From NCBI GenBank assembly GCA_964017065.1, contig OZ024786.1, positions 7,693,047 to 7,757,046 on the forward strand: DNA of 64,000 nucleotides, written 5' to 3'. Under the pieces are notes generated by a model. The model made no database searches. It was not told the DNA's origin and worked only from the letters and a program-made list of their open reading frames with translations. Shown piece after piece: positions 46,486 through 56,440 of this stretch; within the stretch, counting starts at the first letter, position 1, and every line of letters begins with the position of its first letter. This DNA comes from Haliclona indistincta (lineage: Eukaryota > Porifera > Demospongiae > Haplosclerida > Chalinidae). A program made the translations under genes and the position numbers.

Positions 46486-47076
46486 CTCTCGCTCACTCTG
46501 TACGTTTAATTTCCTGGTGAGTTCTATGAGGTGTAATGTTGCTTCTGTAGTTTAATTATAATTATCTCATACTGTCTAGTCTAGTTTGTTGCCGGTATAT
46601 CAATTTGCTACTGTAGGTCCTCTCCTTCGTGGGAGACCTTCGTGAGCATATTTTTCCTGCTATTTTGGGGATAGTGTTTCTTAGTCAGGTGGGCCCACCC
46701 CTTCGCATCTGTGCTAGGAACACAGTTGTGCAGATGAAATGTTGTGGTTGCTATGGCCAGACCATATGCACAAGGTTGTTATTATGCTCCCAATGCGTTT
46801 CATCATGAGGCTTATCTTTTTAGCAACATGGCCATGTTTTATGATAAAATTTGTATGCTGAGTTCTGTGTAGCGTTTAGCGTTCTTTGTAGTGTAGCGTT
46901 TATGTAAACCATGATAGATAGCTGCAAATGCAATGTGACACGTGCATCCATCTAAAGCATCTGTAATAGCAAACATGCTGATGTTAGTGTGTTGATACAT
47001 ACTGCGCCCTGATCCTAATATTGTGTTGTAGATACGTGTAAGAGATGGCTACTTGGTTTGTGTTACTATGTAATGT
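46486..47076. other. Stretch without a recognised gene
   Basis: Non-coding sequence between the Copia remnant and the hAT MITE. No motif seen. Confidence 0.4.
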
Positions 47077-47084
47077 ATTGTACA

Positions 47085-47228
47085 CAGTGGCGGATCTACA
47101 GGGGGGCCAGGCCCCCCTAAAATTTTAAAATTATAAACCACACAATGGAATGTAAACAAGCCTTGTACAAACTTATAATACGAATAAATTATGGCCCCCC
47201 CAAGCACCTCAGGCTAGATCTGCCACTG
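47085..47228. mobile_element. hAT-type MITE, 144 bp, with 8-bp target duplication
   Basis: Starts cagtggcggatct and ends agatctgccactg, a 13-bp inverted repeat with one mismatch. The 8-bp direct repeat attgtaca flanks it at 47077-47084 and 47229-47236. An 8-bp duplication with CAG/CTG ends is diagnostic of hAT elements. The subterminal parts (ggggggccaggccccccta on the left, ggcccccccaag on the right) form further stems. No coding capacity. Confidence 0.9.
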
Positions 47229-47633
47229 ATTGTACAACAAGCTCGTGTATTTCCCAGTGGGCGGTGTGATGTGAATATGTAGTGCAAGTTAGTCTACCTC
47301 ACATTTTTAATGCCTCCTTGAATTGTTTGACCTGTTCATCGTGTGGTTGTACCTTTCATGCCTTGCTACTTACTCCTGCTTTTGCCTTGGTTTTGTTGAC
47401 CAAACCTACTTTTGTCTCTTGTCATGGTTTTGACTGTAACTAGCTTTAGCAGTGTTCCATATGTAACCTGTTACTGATTATCATTATTTGACCCATAGTT
47501 ATTCGGACCACCATGTTTTTATTATTTTATATATTATGTGCTTTGTAGCTAGGTATTGTGTTATTCTATCCTTTTTAGTGTTGTCATGTCAGCGTTTGTC
47601 ACTTGTCATAATTATGTAGTACTTTAGCCTTAA

Positions 47634-47680
47634 GGTGGCGGTACACGTTTGCTCATTAATTATTCATGAGTTACAAGCAA
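47634..47680. repeat. Solitary end related to the TTAA transposon
   Basis: ttaaggtggcggtacacg followed by tcattaattattcatgagtt resembles the transposase-start end of the 9789-13382 element, which reads (inward) ttaaggtggcgggtacggtc, tcattaa, ttattcatagtt. No matching partner end was found nearby, so this is a truncated relative or one end of a non-autonomous copy. Confidence 0.5.
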
Positions 47681-47689
47681 AATATTATG

Positions 47690-48230
47690 CGAACACTGTA
47701 TCAAGGCGAAACGCGCTACAATGGCGCAAAGACAAGTAACAGAGGCGCCAAGGACTGTTCTTCTGCAGCAATCTTAAAGCTAAGTTCAGATGTAAAGTGG
47801 CTAGGCAGCAGCGACCACAAAGCACATCATTGAATTTTTCGAGTTTCTGCGTCAACTTTTGTCACAGCCTTGCCAGAGAAACACGAAAAAACACCGCCAA
47901 TCGATGGTTCTACATCCAGCGGAGGGCCATTCCTAGTCTGCAGATGTCCTGATAAGCTAGCGCCGAGAAATGACACGATATGTTAAAACTCAAGGGCGAT
48001 CCCGCGCCTTCTTCGAGCCATAAATCTCAAAATACTTCTTTTTCGACAATATTTTTAGTCACTGGCCCTGCCCATGCCTTTGTAGAACCGAGAAAACCTG
48101 GTCACACGGTCCGCTGAATAGAGCTGATCGAAAACTTTGACTCAGAAAAAGTCCACCAGTACCGAGTCTCCAGTAAACCGCGAGCCAACCACAGCTGTAT
48201 TAGTACATACATGACATGATGATATTCATG
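47690..48230. other. Stretch without a recognised gene
   Basis: No gene recognised. The minus-strand frame 48102-48311 has no motif and overlaps the start of the next element. Confidence 0.35.
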
Positions 48231-48234
48231 AACG

Positions 48235-48801
48235 GCATTATGTACCGAGAAGCCCCGATTGGTTGCCATGGCAATCACGTGATAAATATGGACTCTAGTC
48301 TGAGCACACACTAGGAAACATTAGCCTAACAACTAAATCCTAAACCCTAAACCCTAAAAACCTTCTCCTAACTGTGCAAAGTCGGGAGGGTGTCCTAACC
48401 CGGGCCTTCGGCCCTTGGTAAGCCTAAGGATCGTCTGGAGGGTGTCCTAACCCGGGCCTTCGGCCCTTGGTAAGCCTAAGGATCGTCGAGAAGGTCGTCC
48501 TAAAGCGGGCCTTCTGCCCTTGCTAAAGATCGTCTAGAGCGTTGTAAATGGACCCAAAACTTAAGTTTTTGTAGAGAAAAAAATAATAAAAAAAGACACC
48601 ATGATTGGTAATCGAACCCGGAGCGTATGCACTACAAACCACGCACTAAACCGATGAGCCACCGAATCCTGTTGGCTGTTCAATCCACCAAACTAGCCTT
48701 TATAGTGCTTGTATACGTGCGCGCGCGCGCGTAGATAATATAAGCCGCCGAAGGCGGCTCGCGCACGTGACTTCCGGTCGGGGCTTCTCGGTACATAATG
48801 C
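48235..48801. mobile_element. Inverted-repeat element with 24-bp perfect ends, satellite core and tRNA-like segment
   Basis: 48235-48258 (starting gcattatgtaccgagaagcc) is the exact reverse complement of 48778-48801. The similarity continues inward to a shared tcacgtg. Inside are ccctaaa-type runs (48335-48360), three tandem 52-bp units with gggccttcggccc (48381, 48433, 48485), a poly-A/T tract and a tRNA-like segment (48605-48672, minus). It may be a composite of a SINE inside a foldback element. Its right end abuts the left inverted repeat of the two-gene unit at 48801. Confidence 0.6.
48605..48672 (-). repeat. tRNA-like segment, probably the head of a SINE
   Basis: On the minus strand the sequence has an A-box-like tggctcatcggtttagtg and, 30 bases on, a B-box-like gggttcgattacc. 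This is the internal RNA polymerase III promoter layout of tRNAs. The anticodon arm does not pair well, so it is not a functional tRNA gene. A T-rich/A-rich tail follows (48540-48600). Confidence 0.5.
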
Positions 48802-48947
48802 GCAGGGGGGGTCGGACAGGATGTCACATGAGCGAGCCTGAGCGAGCCGACTGTCAATGAAAATATATGGCGAAATACTTTTACACGTTTATTGCACGAA
48901 ATGCAACAGATTTTCAACTGAAGTGAAGTGAAACCGATAGAGTTTAA

Positions 48948-49545
48948 CTCTTTAGGGACCGACTTATTTTGATGAAAACTTGACTTGCTCTTAACTGACA
49001 GTTTGTCTTGCAATTTTCTACAACATGCAGTACGCTAGCTAGTCCAAACTAGCACCCTTTTCTCCTGGCATGTCAAGGTTTACGACCATGTACTAAAGTC
49101 TGAGTTGGCCACTCCCACTTCGGAACTGAAGCCGCTTAAGTGCTGCGACCTCGTCATTTTTCAGCCAATTTTGGTCTTCATTCAGCCCTGGTGACTGATA
49201 CAAAAACCTGGTGGTGTCCAGGTGAGCAAACAGCACAGTTTAGACCATATTCTTTGCCAAAGTATGCATTTCCGGGCATCCTGAAGCCCCAAAAATGCCG
49301 AAAGCGGCGAGGGGCTCTGCCCCTTCGAACCCCGGATTAAAGGGGGGACACCCACCTTTAAAAATCCCCCCGTCCTGCGTTCTATATATTTTAGTGGGGA
49401 GGGCGCGGCGAAAAACAGTGGGTTTTTTCAAGTAATTTGCATTAAACTTGATTTGACCTTTCTAGAGCACTTTTCACACTACTTATGACGTCTACAGTAG
49501 GTGGAGTCAATTTTGACGGATAAATCCGCTATAGGCCCTAAAGGG
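48948..49545. mobile_element. piggyBac-like non-autonomous element, copy 1 (598 bp)
   Basis: Flanked by TTAA at 48944-48947 and 49546-49549. Its ends are ctctttagggacc (left) and, inverted, ccctttagggcc (right), so it has an imperfect terminal repeat of about 13 bp. A TTAA target with CCCTTT-type ends is typical of piggyBac. It differs from copy 2 by what appears to be a single base (cacccacc versus caccccc at about 49350). The small frames inside have no motif. Confidence 0.85.
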
Positions 49546-49682
49546 TTAATGAGTTTTCATCAAAAATTGTAAATCTTGCTGGAAATGATCCAAAGTTGTT
49601 GAAAATCAACTCTAAGTGTTCTAAATGTCATTTAAAATCAGTATTGGATGAAATGTGCGACGAAGGATTATAAGGTGATTAA

Positions 49683-50280
49683 CTCTTTAGGGACCGACTT
49701 ATTTTGATGAAAACTTGACTTGCTCTTAACTGACAGTTTGTCTTGCAATTTTCTACAACATGCAGTACGCTAGCTAGTCCAAACTAGCACCCTTTTCTCC
49801 TGGCATGTCAAGGTTTACGACCATGTACTAAAGTCTGAGTTGGCCACTCCCACTTCGGAACTGAAGCCGCTTAAGTGCTGCGACCTCGTCATTTTTCAGC
49901 CAATTTTGGTCTTCATTCAGCCCTGGTGACTGATACAAAAACCTGGTGGTGTCCAGGTGAGCAAACAGCACAGTTTAGACCATATTCTTTGCCAAAGTAT
50001 GCATTTCCGGGCATCCTGAAGCCCCAAAAATGCCGAAAGCGGCGAGGGGCTCTGCCCCTTCGAACCCCGGATTAAAGGGGGGACACCCCCCTTTAAAAAT
50101 CCCCCCGTCCTGCGTTCTATATATTTTAGTGGGGAGGGCGCGGCGAAAAACAGTGGGTTTTTTCAAGTAATTTGCATTAAACTTGATTTGACCTTTCTAG
50201 AGCACTTTTCACACTACTTATGACGTCTACAGTAGGTGGAGTCAATTTTGACGGATAAATCCGCTATAGGCCCTAAAGGG
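49683..50280. mobile_element. piggyBac-like non-autonomous element, copy 2 (598 bp)
   Basis: Same length and ends as copy 1, flanked by TTAA at 49679-49682 and 50281-50284. The copies are direct repeats separated by 137 bp (including the flanking TTAAs), so they represent two recent insertions or a local duplication. It lies 97 bp upstream of the start codon of the 11-exon gene and could affect its promoter. Confidence 0.85.
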
Positions 50281-50376
50281 TTAATGTGTTCTTTCGATTA
50301 AAGTTGCGATCCCCAGCGATCCCCTGCACTCCGAATCTGCTACGAGCGAAAGAAGTCAGTGAATTGATTTGCGAGC

Positions 50377-53300
50377 ATGCAACGACGACAGAAGAAACGC
50401 AGGCTTGAACAAGACGTCGAACATGATGGCAACACAGCTCCCGTCACCCCTGAGAGATGCACGGCACCGGCAACTCAAACAAACGATCTAGACTTGGCTG
50501 CATCAGTTGCAGAGCTCAGCCTATTGGAAACACCCAAGAGACCAGGGCTTCGCTCGTTGATCGAAGGCTCTCAGAATGCTAGTGCTGTTGGAGTCAAGAA
50601 AGTTTTATTTGACGAGGAAAGCAGTGGAAGTAGTGAGCTCAAGCTCGAGCCTGCTGCTGGAAGCTGGTCGAGTGAGGAAACAGCTGGTTTGATACAATTT
50701 ATTCTAATGTCCACTGATGGAAAGTCCTGGTCTTTCCGAAAGAGGATTTATTTTTGGAATAAAGCTGCCACATTTGTTCAATCATATGCAAAGACTTCTC
50801 ACTGCCGTTCTGGTGAGATAGTATGGTATTTATCATCATTGTTTGTAAACAACAATCATATTTCATACAGGAATTGCTTGTCGATCAAAGGTTTCAAGAT
50901 ATCTATCATCAAAGTTTGCTTCCCCACTGGAAGCAGAAAAGCACTACATGAGATCTACACATCCTGCTGCTGATATAACCAGCACAGTGACAGATGTTGA
51001 TAACCAATTGACACTAACTGAAGCCGTTGATTCATGTCAAAGGATAATGGCACAGCTTAGTGACTCAGAGGATCAGCTACGATTGTTGTCAGATCTGTTC
51101 GTATCATACTTGCAAGCTAAGTCAATTCCTGCAGTTCCACAAGATTTTCTGCAGTTAGCAGTGGCAGGCATGGAGTGCTTGAAAGAGGCTGGTCGCCCAA
51201 ATCTCATATATAAGTTGGCAAAGGCATTAGGCACAACACGACCTGATGCTTCTGGCCCGCTTATTCCCGTGTCTAGAATGCCTATGGGACTACTAGAGCA
51301 CATTGTGTGTTTCTACACAGCTTCATCTATCAGACAGGTGAGTATTAGCACTTGCACCAGGTGCTATGTGACTCCACTCATCTTGAATTAACACTTTGCA
51401 TGTAGGTGACCTGTCCATCTGATTACAGACAATGGTTGCAGAGTATGTATGTTCTTTTTGGTACCAAATGGTCGAAGCTGTTTTGTGGACCAATGTGGAG
51501 TTATGTTCCAATTATGCAAGCAGATTTTAATACGAACTCATCAATTAATCCACTTGATGTAAGTTTATTGAATTTGCTCTCATGTTTTAAGAATCATAGT
51601 AAAATTTTTATAGGCTCTAGTTAATGTCCCCGCTGTCTCTGAGCGAACACTTCGAAGAGACATAGAGAAAAGTGGCTTTACTACTGGCCCAGAGATTCAG
51701 GTGCACTTGCCTTATTTAAGCTGTTAACATTAATTTTAATGTTCTATTATTGGCAGACAGCAGCCTTACAAAAGGTTGCCTCTATTAAAACATGGTGGTG
51801 GATAAAGGCTGATGGATGCGATGTCGTTAAAGGAACATGGGAATCAACTACTGGAAAGTGGTCAGGTGATGTTGATCTTAACGATGGGAAACTGGAGCAA
51901 CTATACAAGAACTATCAAGAGCAAGTTCGTTTCACTGAAAGTGTTGGCTTAACTTCAAGATCAACCCCTGGTCAAGTAAAACAAGATTTAGCAACTATAT
52001 TGAAGAGTATTGACTTGGATTTGAAGTTCCTCAAAGAAAGTAGGCGTGCTAATGATTATAAACACCATAAATTTATAAATTTCTATGTATAGCACTACAG
52101 AATTCACAGAAAACATATGAAGAGAAATTAAAGGCCGGAAATGCTACTGAAAAAGTTATGTTTGCATTGACTTGGGATATAGAGGAGCTTTCTAAGCTAC
52201 TTGCAAGCACTCGAACTCTACGGGTTGATGTGAAGGCTGCACAAGACATTGCCTGTGATCCTCATGCTGACTACGAAGAAGTTAACCTACCAAGAAAGTT
52301 AGGACAGATTCGAAAGGCACGAGTAGATGTCATCAAAAGAACAACACAATTTCGACGCAAGCCAGCAACACATATTTTCGTGGTCATGATAAGCTCTGAG
52401 CTGCGTGATCAAAAACCCTACGCAATTCCAGTTCAGTGCATTCCTTATGCAGGCCTGAAAGAACAGGATATCAGAAGAATTGTGAATTGTCTTATCAATG
52501 AAATGATGAAGTTGGGGATGAAGGTTGCAGGTAAGCAGAAAGCATAATGTAATGAATATCTGTTTAACATAGTTATTTACAGGTTTTGTTAGCAATGGCG
52601 AGTTTAATTACTTGCGGACTAAGGGATACTCACGTGCACTGTCTGTGCTACAAATTCGAACCAATGTGAGAAATAAATATGGCAGACTGAACAAAGACAC
52701 ACTACTGGCCATGCTCACACCAATATGTAAGTAACTTGATGGCAAATAATTTATTGCATGACTCATAATGCAGCATTGCCGGATGGTACCGTAGTTGCTA
52801 GCAAGGTGAACCCAGCTGTATCTGCTACATTTCTTTGTGAAATCCAAAATATGAGAAAAAGAGGGTTGTCAATAGAGCAAATTGTTGTACAACTTCGGCC
52901 AATGACCGTACCTCCTGGTTATATATGCAACACATGGAAAGCAGGTAGCCGATGATCATTATTATTTTATCATGATGATTGACTTTATTTTGTAGGTCAA
53001 GAAGAAGACTTTACAGACATGATGCGGTCTATTCTGGCACAGTTAGATTATTCCTATCAAATACTACAACTGGAACAGCAAGGTGTCAATTTCAGAGTCC
53101 ACTTGCACGTTCCTGAGATACATTCTCTTACGCACACTACATTTTGCGAACGAGAGGATGAGGCTCATGTTTTTAAGGTGCGAGCCATTATCTAAGTATG
53201 TACATGTATACAATTACAATTTATTCTATTACAGAGAATTGCTTCACAAACTAGAGGAGGTGGACCAAATCGACTTCAATTGCAGCGGTATGTGGAAGCC

Positions 53301-54177
53301 TTGTCTGATCCAACATCTAGTTTAACATATCCTGCACTGACTGGGACACGAAAGCAATCAGTGATTGATGCAGAGCGACTTTTCAATCCAGACCTTCAGA
53401 AGTTTATGGCAAGAAAAGGTTACACTTTTGAGGCTACTTTCATAGAAACTATCTGGAATTGGAGACGGGCATGTGATGAACGCGGTCTCTCTGAAATTCA
53501 GCGCTGCAGATTCAACTATCACTTTCTAAATTTCATCTTGGACGAGCTTATGCCATGGCATACCTACATGTATGATTTTAGCACTTTGGAAGTGAACAGG
53601 TTAGTAAGAAAATGAATGCTATTATTTTTAGTTATGTTGTCCATGTGATAGGAGAATTGATGGTATACTGGGATTCTCTAGAGAGACACTTGTGGCTGTA
53701 CTTGCAAATATCGAAACAAGAGAATGGCGTCGTCAAGAAAATGTTAACAGTGGCAGAAAGCCAGAACACCCAAGAGCGAGTAGCACTGATGACGTAGAGT
53801 GTTTTTTTAGTGTTTTAAGAGACAGCGTTGGGCAAAATTTCACTACAAAAGAGGTCAAGTTCGGTTTTCGAAAAGCCTGTGTTGAACTAACAAAACGTCT
53901 TGATCCAGATCTACCATTTTACTATCACACTTCGAGTCACACACGATTTTATGAAGGACCAATGCCTGACTTCAATGAGCAGAGATCTACTGACAAAAGA
54001 AAATGCAGACGGGTTCCAAGAAGGGAACAGCCAGCAGCATTCGCACCTAGACGGGCTACAATGCCCGTCAGAGGTACTTTAAGTGTCAGGGCAGAATTTC
54101 ACAACAAGCCAATAGAGTTGCCACCTCTTCCTAATGAACATGTTCATGTTTTTGACCATAGTTATGCTCAACAGTGA
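50377..54177 (+). CDS. 11-exon gene of an uncharacterised, transposase-like family (1083 aa)
   Basis: Exons: 50377-50812, 50871-51337, 51406-51558, 51614-51700, 51757-52039, 52093-52530, 52583-52726, 52774-52944, 52996-53177, 53235-53599, 53652-54177. All introns are GT-AG, 47-68 nt. The total is 3252 nt, exactly 1084 codons. Conserved-looking blocks: IKADGCDVVKG...GDVDLNDGKLEQLY (exon 5), VVMISSELRDQKPYAIPVQC (exon 6), SNGEFNYLRTKG (exon 7), NPDLQKFMARKG and WNWRRACDERGLSEIQRCRF (exon 10), GILGFSRETLVAVLANIE and STDDVECFFSVLRD (exon 11). I recall similar unnamed proteins in cnidarians and fish. The spaced acidic blocks and 'DDVE-FF' suggest an RNase H-like DDE transposase, perhaps with Asp replaced by Asn in SNGE. 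It converges with the HIRAN gene. No domain name is certain. Confidence 0.75.
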
Positions 54178-54262
54178 CATAATGTTAATTGATTAATATT
54201 GGGTTAACAAATTATTATTGAACTTGTTCATTGATTATAATGATATGATACTGACATTGTTG

Positions 54263-55221
54263 TTATCGTGTACTAGCAGATTTATGTATTACAGAAGACC
54301 ATTTTCCGTTGATAGTAATATCTACTCCGGCATAGAATCCAGGTCCAGAACGTTGCCACACCACCAAGTACTTTACCCAAGAAAATGATACATTCACAAT
54401 TTTTTCTTGATTTAATGCGTTGTGTACTTCATCCAATGCTTCTCTAACAATAATTATATCCTATCCGATGCCATTCTTCATCTACTAAGCACTGAATAGC
54501 AATGGCTTTAGAATCATGTGTATTTTCGGGCTCAGGTTTTAGTCTAACAGAGACAACTCCTGTTTTCTGTAGCTGTACAACTTTACTCAGTGTCTCTTGA
54601 GCATGATGATCATGAACAGTTCCTATACATTTAAAGGTGACTGTGTCAGAGATACCAATACAGGATGATGAGTTGTCATTTTCAGAATCAGATATATCAC
54701 TCTGGAGATCAGGATTATAATGTTCTGGTACATCACTAGTAATTGATGAATCAGATTCAACCGCATCACTTTCGTTGTCATCCCAAGACCATTTCCAAAC
54801 AATTATCACACCCTGGGAAGGTAAAATCAGTCCTGTTGTACTAGCAGATCTGTTAAACTCTTCAACCTTCATGTATAAAACATAATGTATTAACTACTAT
54901 AGTACTATAAAAATTATACTGATAAATGCATACCTGGACACACACTGCTTCCTTAATAACTAGCCAAGCTGGATAGCTACGGTTCAGATCGATGTCACTA
55001 CGAATAAAAAAGTCATAATGGATCTCCTTTCCATAGCTGTCGTACCCCTTGACTCTTGCTTGCTGTAGATCTACTTGCAGTACCTCAAACGACAGTATAA
55101 CGTACTTGAAAGTAGGACCAACCGACAGCAAACAAACCTGGTCTTCAGGCAAGCTAGGATCGTAACCTGGACGCGACGATGCAGGAACGAAAGAGACAGA
55201 AGAAAGAGTTGATCGCTCCAT
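54263..55221 (-). CDS. HIRAN-like domain protein (2 exons, one frameshift near the end)
   Basis: Exon 1 is 54934-55221 (96 codons). Exon 2 runs from 54866, in phase 0 after a GT-AG intron of 67 nt. The N-terminal part has no known motif (VGPTFKYVILSFEVLQVDL). A Ser/Asp-rich acidic linker follows, then VSVRLKPEPENTHDSKAIAIQC and EWHRIGY, the core of HIRAN domains, which bind single-stranded DNA 3' ends in HLTF/Rad5-type proteins. After RIGY the frame stops (54444). The next frame continues IVREALDEVHNAL...WQRSGPGFYAGVDIT to a stop at 54263, so a 1- or 4-base insertion near 54460 breaks it. It may be an assembly error or early decay. It faces the 11-exon gene tail to tail, 85 bp apart. Confidence 0.65.
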
Positions 55222-55292
55222 TCAGTTGAACACGTGCAATAACAAGAATGCTTGGAATGTTAATTGACTTTGCATGTCCGACCCCCCTGCGT

Positions 55293-56440
55293 CAATCGAG
55301 CTGAACAGAAGCTAAAGTAGGCGGGTACGGCCACACCTACAGTTATTGCGCAATGCAATATCTCCACGTGAGGAGTAATGTACAAAATGGCGGTGAAGAA
55401 GCAGCTGTCTTTATCGGCTGCCATCGCGGTGTTTCCTTGTTGTTTGTTCGAATTCCATACAGGTTTGTGACTACTAAACAATGTATTTTATCTATGTTTG
55501 GTTTACGAATGTTTCTCTGCTCTGCTTAGGTGACTAATGACTCGAAGGTAGCGACTGGACATGAACAGCGTACTGGTATACATCAATGATCGTTGTTCGA
55601 GCTCGCAAGGTGATGTGCCACGTGGTTATGTGTCCAAGTAAGCCACAACTAGACTGCGTTTATAATGGTATACCAGATGTGTGAAGCTGGGGCACGTTAG
55701 CGAATGGGTCACGTGTATCTTACTACAATGTGAGGGTGTATGCTCTCGTCTTGTGCTCAGCTATCAAATGCTTCTGTGTTATATTGAGTAGCTACGAGTT
55801 GGGTAGCACAATGTGTCTACATTGTACTATCGCTTGTCACTTTTTGACGGCACTCTGTGTCAATGCGCAAGTTAAGAATTGTTTGCTGGCTGGTATGGGA
55901 GTCAGTCTGTGTTGTATTAGTGTGAGGATTGTTGGTTGAAGTCACTACTTGTTAGTGAGGCATCGAAACCATTGTGGTTTATAACAATCTTTAACAATGT
56001 TCAGTTGTACACTATAGTTTTGTTCTCTATGTGCAAATAGAACCTGCAACTCTGGACAGCGCTATCAGATACTTGAATAGCAAAATCACCTACCCCGAGA
56101 TTGTGCTATGTGCGCCACTTATAAATATGCTTCTGTGTCAAATACTTCTGTGTTATAATTATTGAGTAAATATGTATTGTATGTCTACATTGTAGTATCG
56201 ACTAAGTGTCACCACTCTTAGAGAGCGGTGTGCGTGTTTGTCTTGTGGTATTAGATTCAGCCACCAGTGTATTATCAGGCTGTTCAGCATTGATCACTAG
56301 AAGCTTTGTGATGAGATAGTTATTAATGTCAATGTCACTAGAAGCTTTGTGTGCTCTAAATGTTTTCGTTGAACGCATTGGTGGTCAAAGAGACATTGTT
56401 GACGAGAGTGTTGTAGTGTGATGTATGTTCTGTTTGGTTA
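55293..56440. other. Stretch without a firm gene
   Basis: A possible first exon at 55387-55462 begins atggcggtgaag in a good start context and ends at a gt. It is only 25 codons and has no partner. At 55311-55330 taaagtaggcgggtacgg resembles the end of the TTAA transposon. The rest shows no motif. Confidence 0.3.

Larger units (their letters stand above)
48801..55292. mobile_element. Candidate two-gene DNA transposon
   Basis: cgcagggggggtcggaca (48801-48818) and its inverted counterpart tgtccgacccccctgcg (55276-55292) match over 17 bases apart from one G. They bracket exactly two genes that converge: an 11-exon gene on plus (50377-54177) and a HIRAN-domain gene on minus (54263-55221, starting only 55 bp from the right repeat). 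Without the two nested piggyBac-like copies the unit would be about 5.3 kb. If the element begins at the G run, the flanks tgcgca and tgcgtca look like an imperfect target duplication. The superfamily is unknown to me. The pairing could be chance, and the left repeat also borders the foldback element. Confidence 0.45.

Noticed and set aside
48330..48365. CCCTAAA runs as a telomere or internal telomeric sequence
   Set aside because: Only two to three imperfect units occur, inside a short inverted-repeat element that also contains other satellites.
48605..48672. Functional tRNA gene on the minus strand
   Set aside because: A and B boxes are present, but the anticodon and acceptor arms do not pair, so it is better read as a SINE head.
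49140..50166. Duplicated 60-66-codon frames on both strands
   Set aside because: They lie within the two identical piggyBac-like non-autonomous elements and are too short, overlapping and motif-free.
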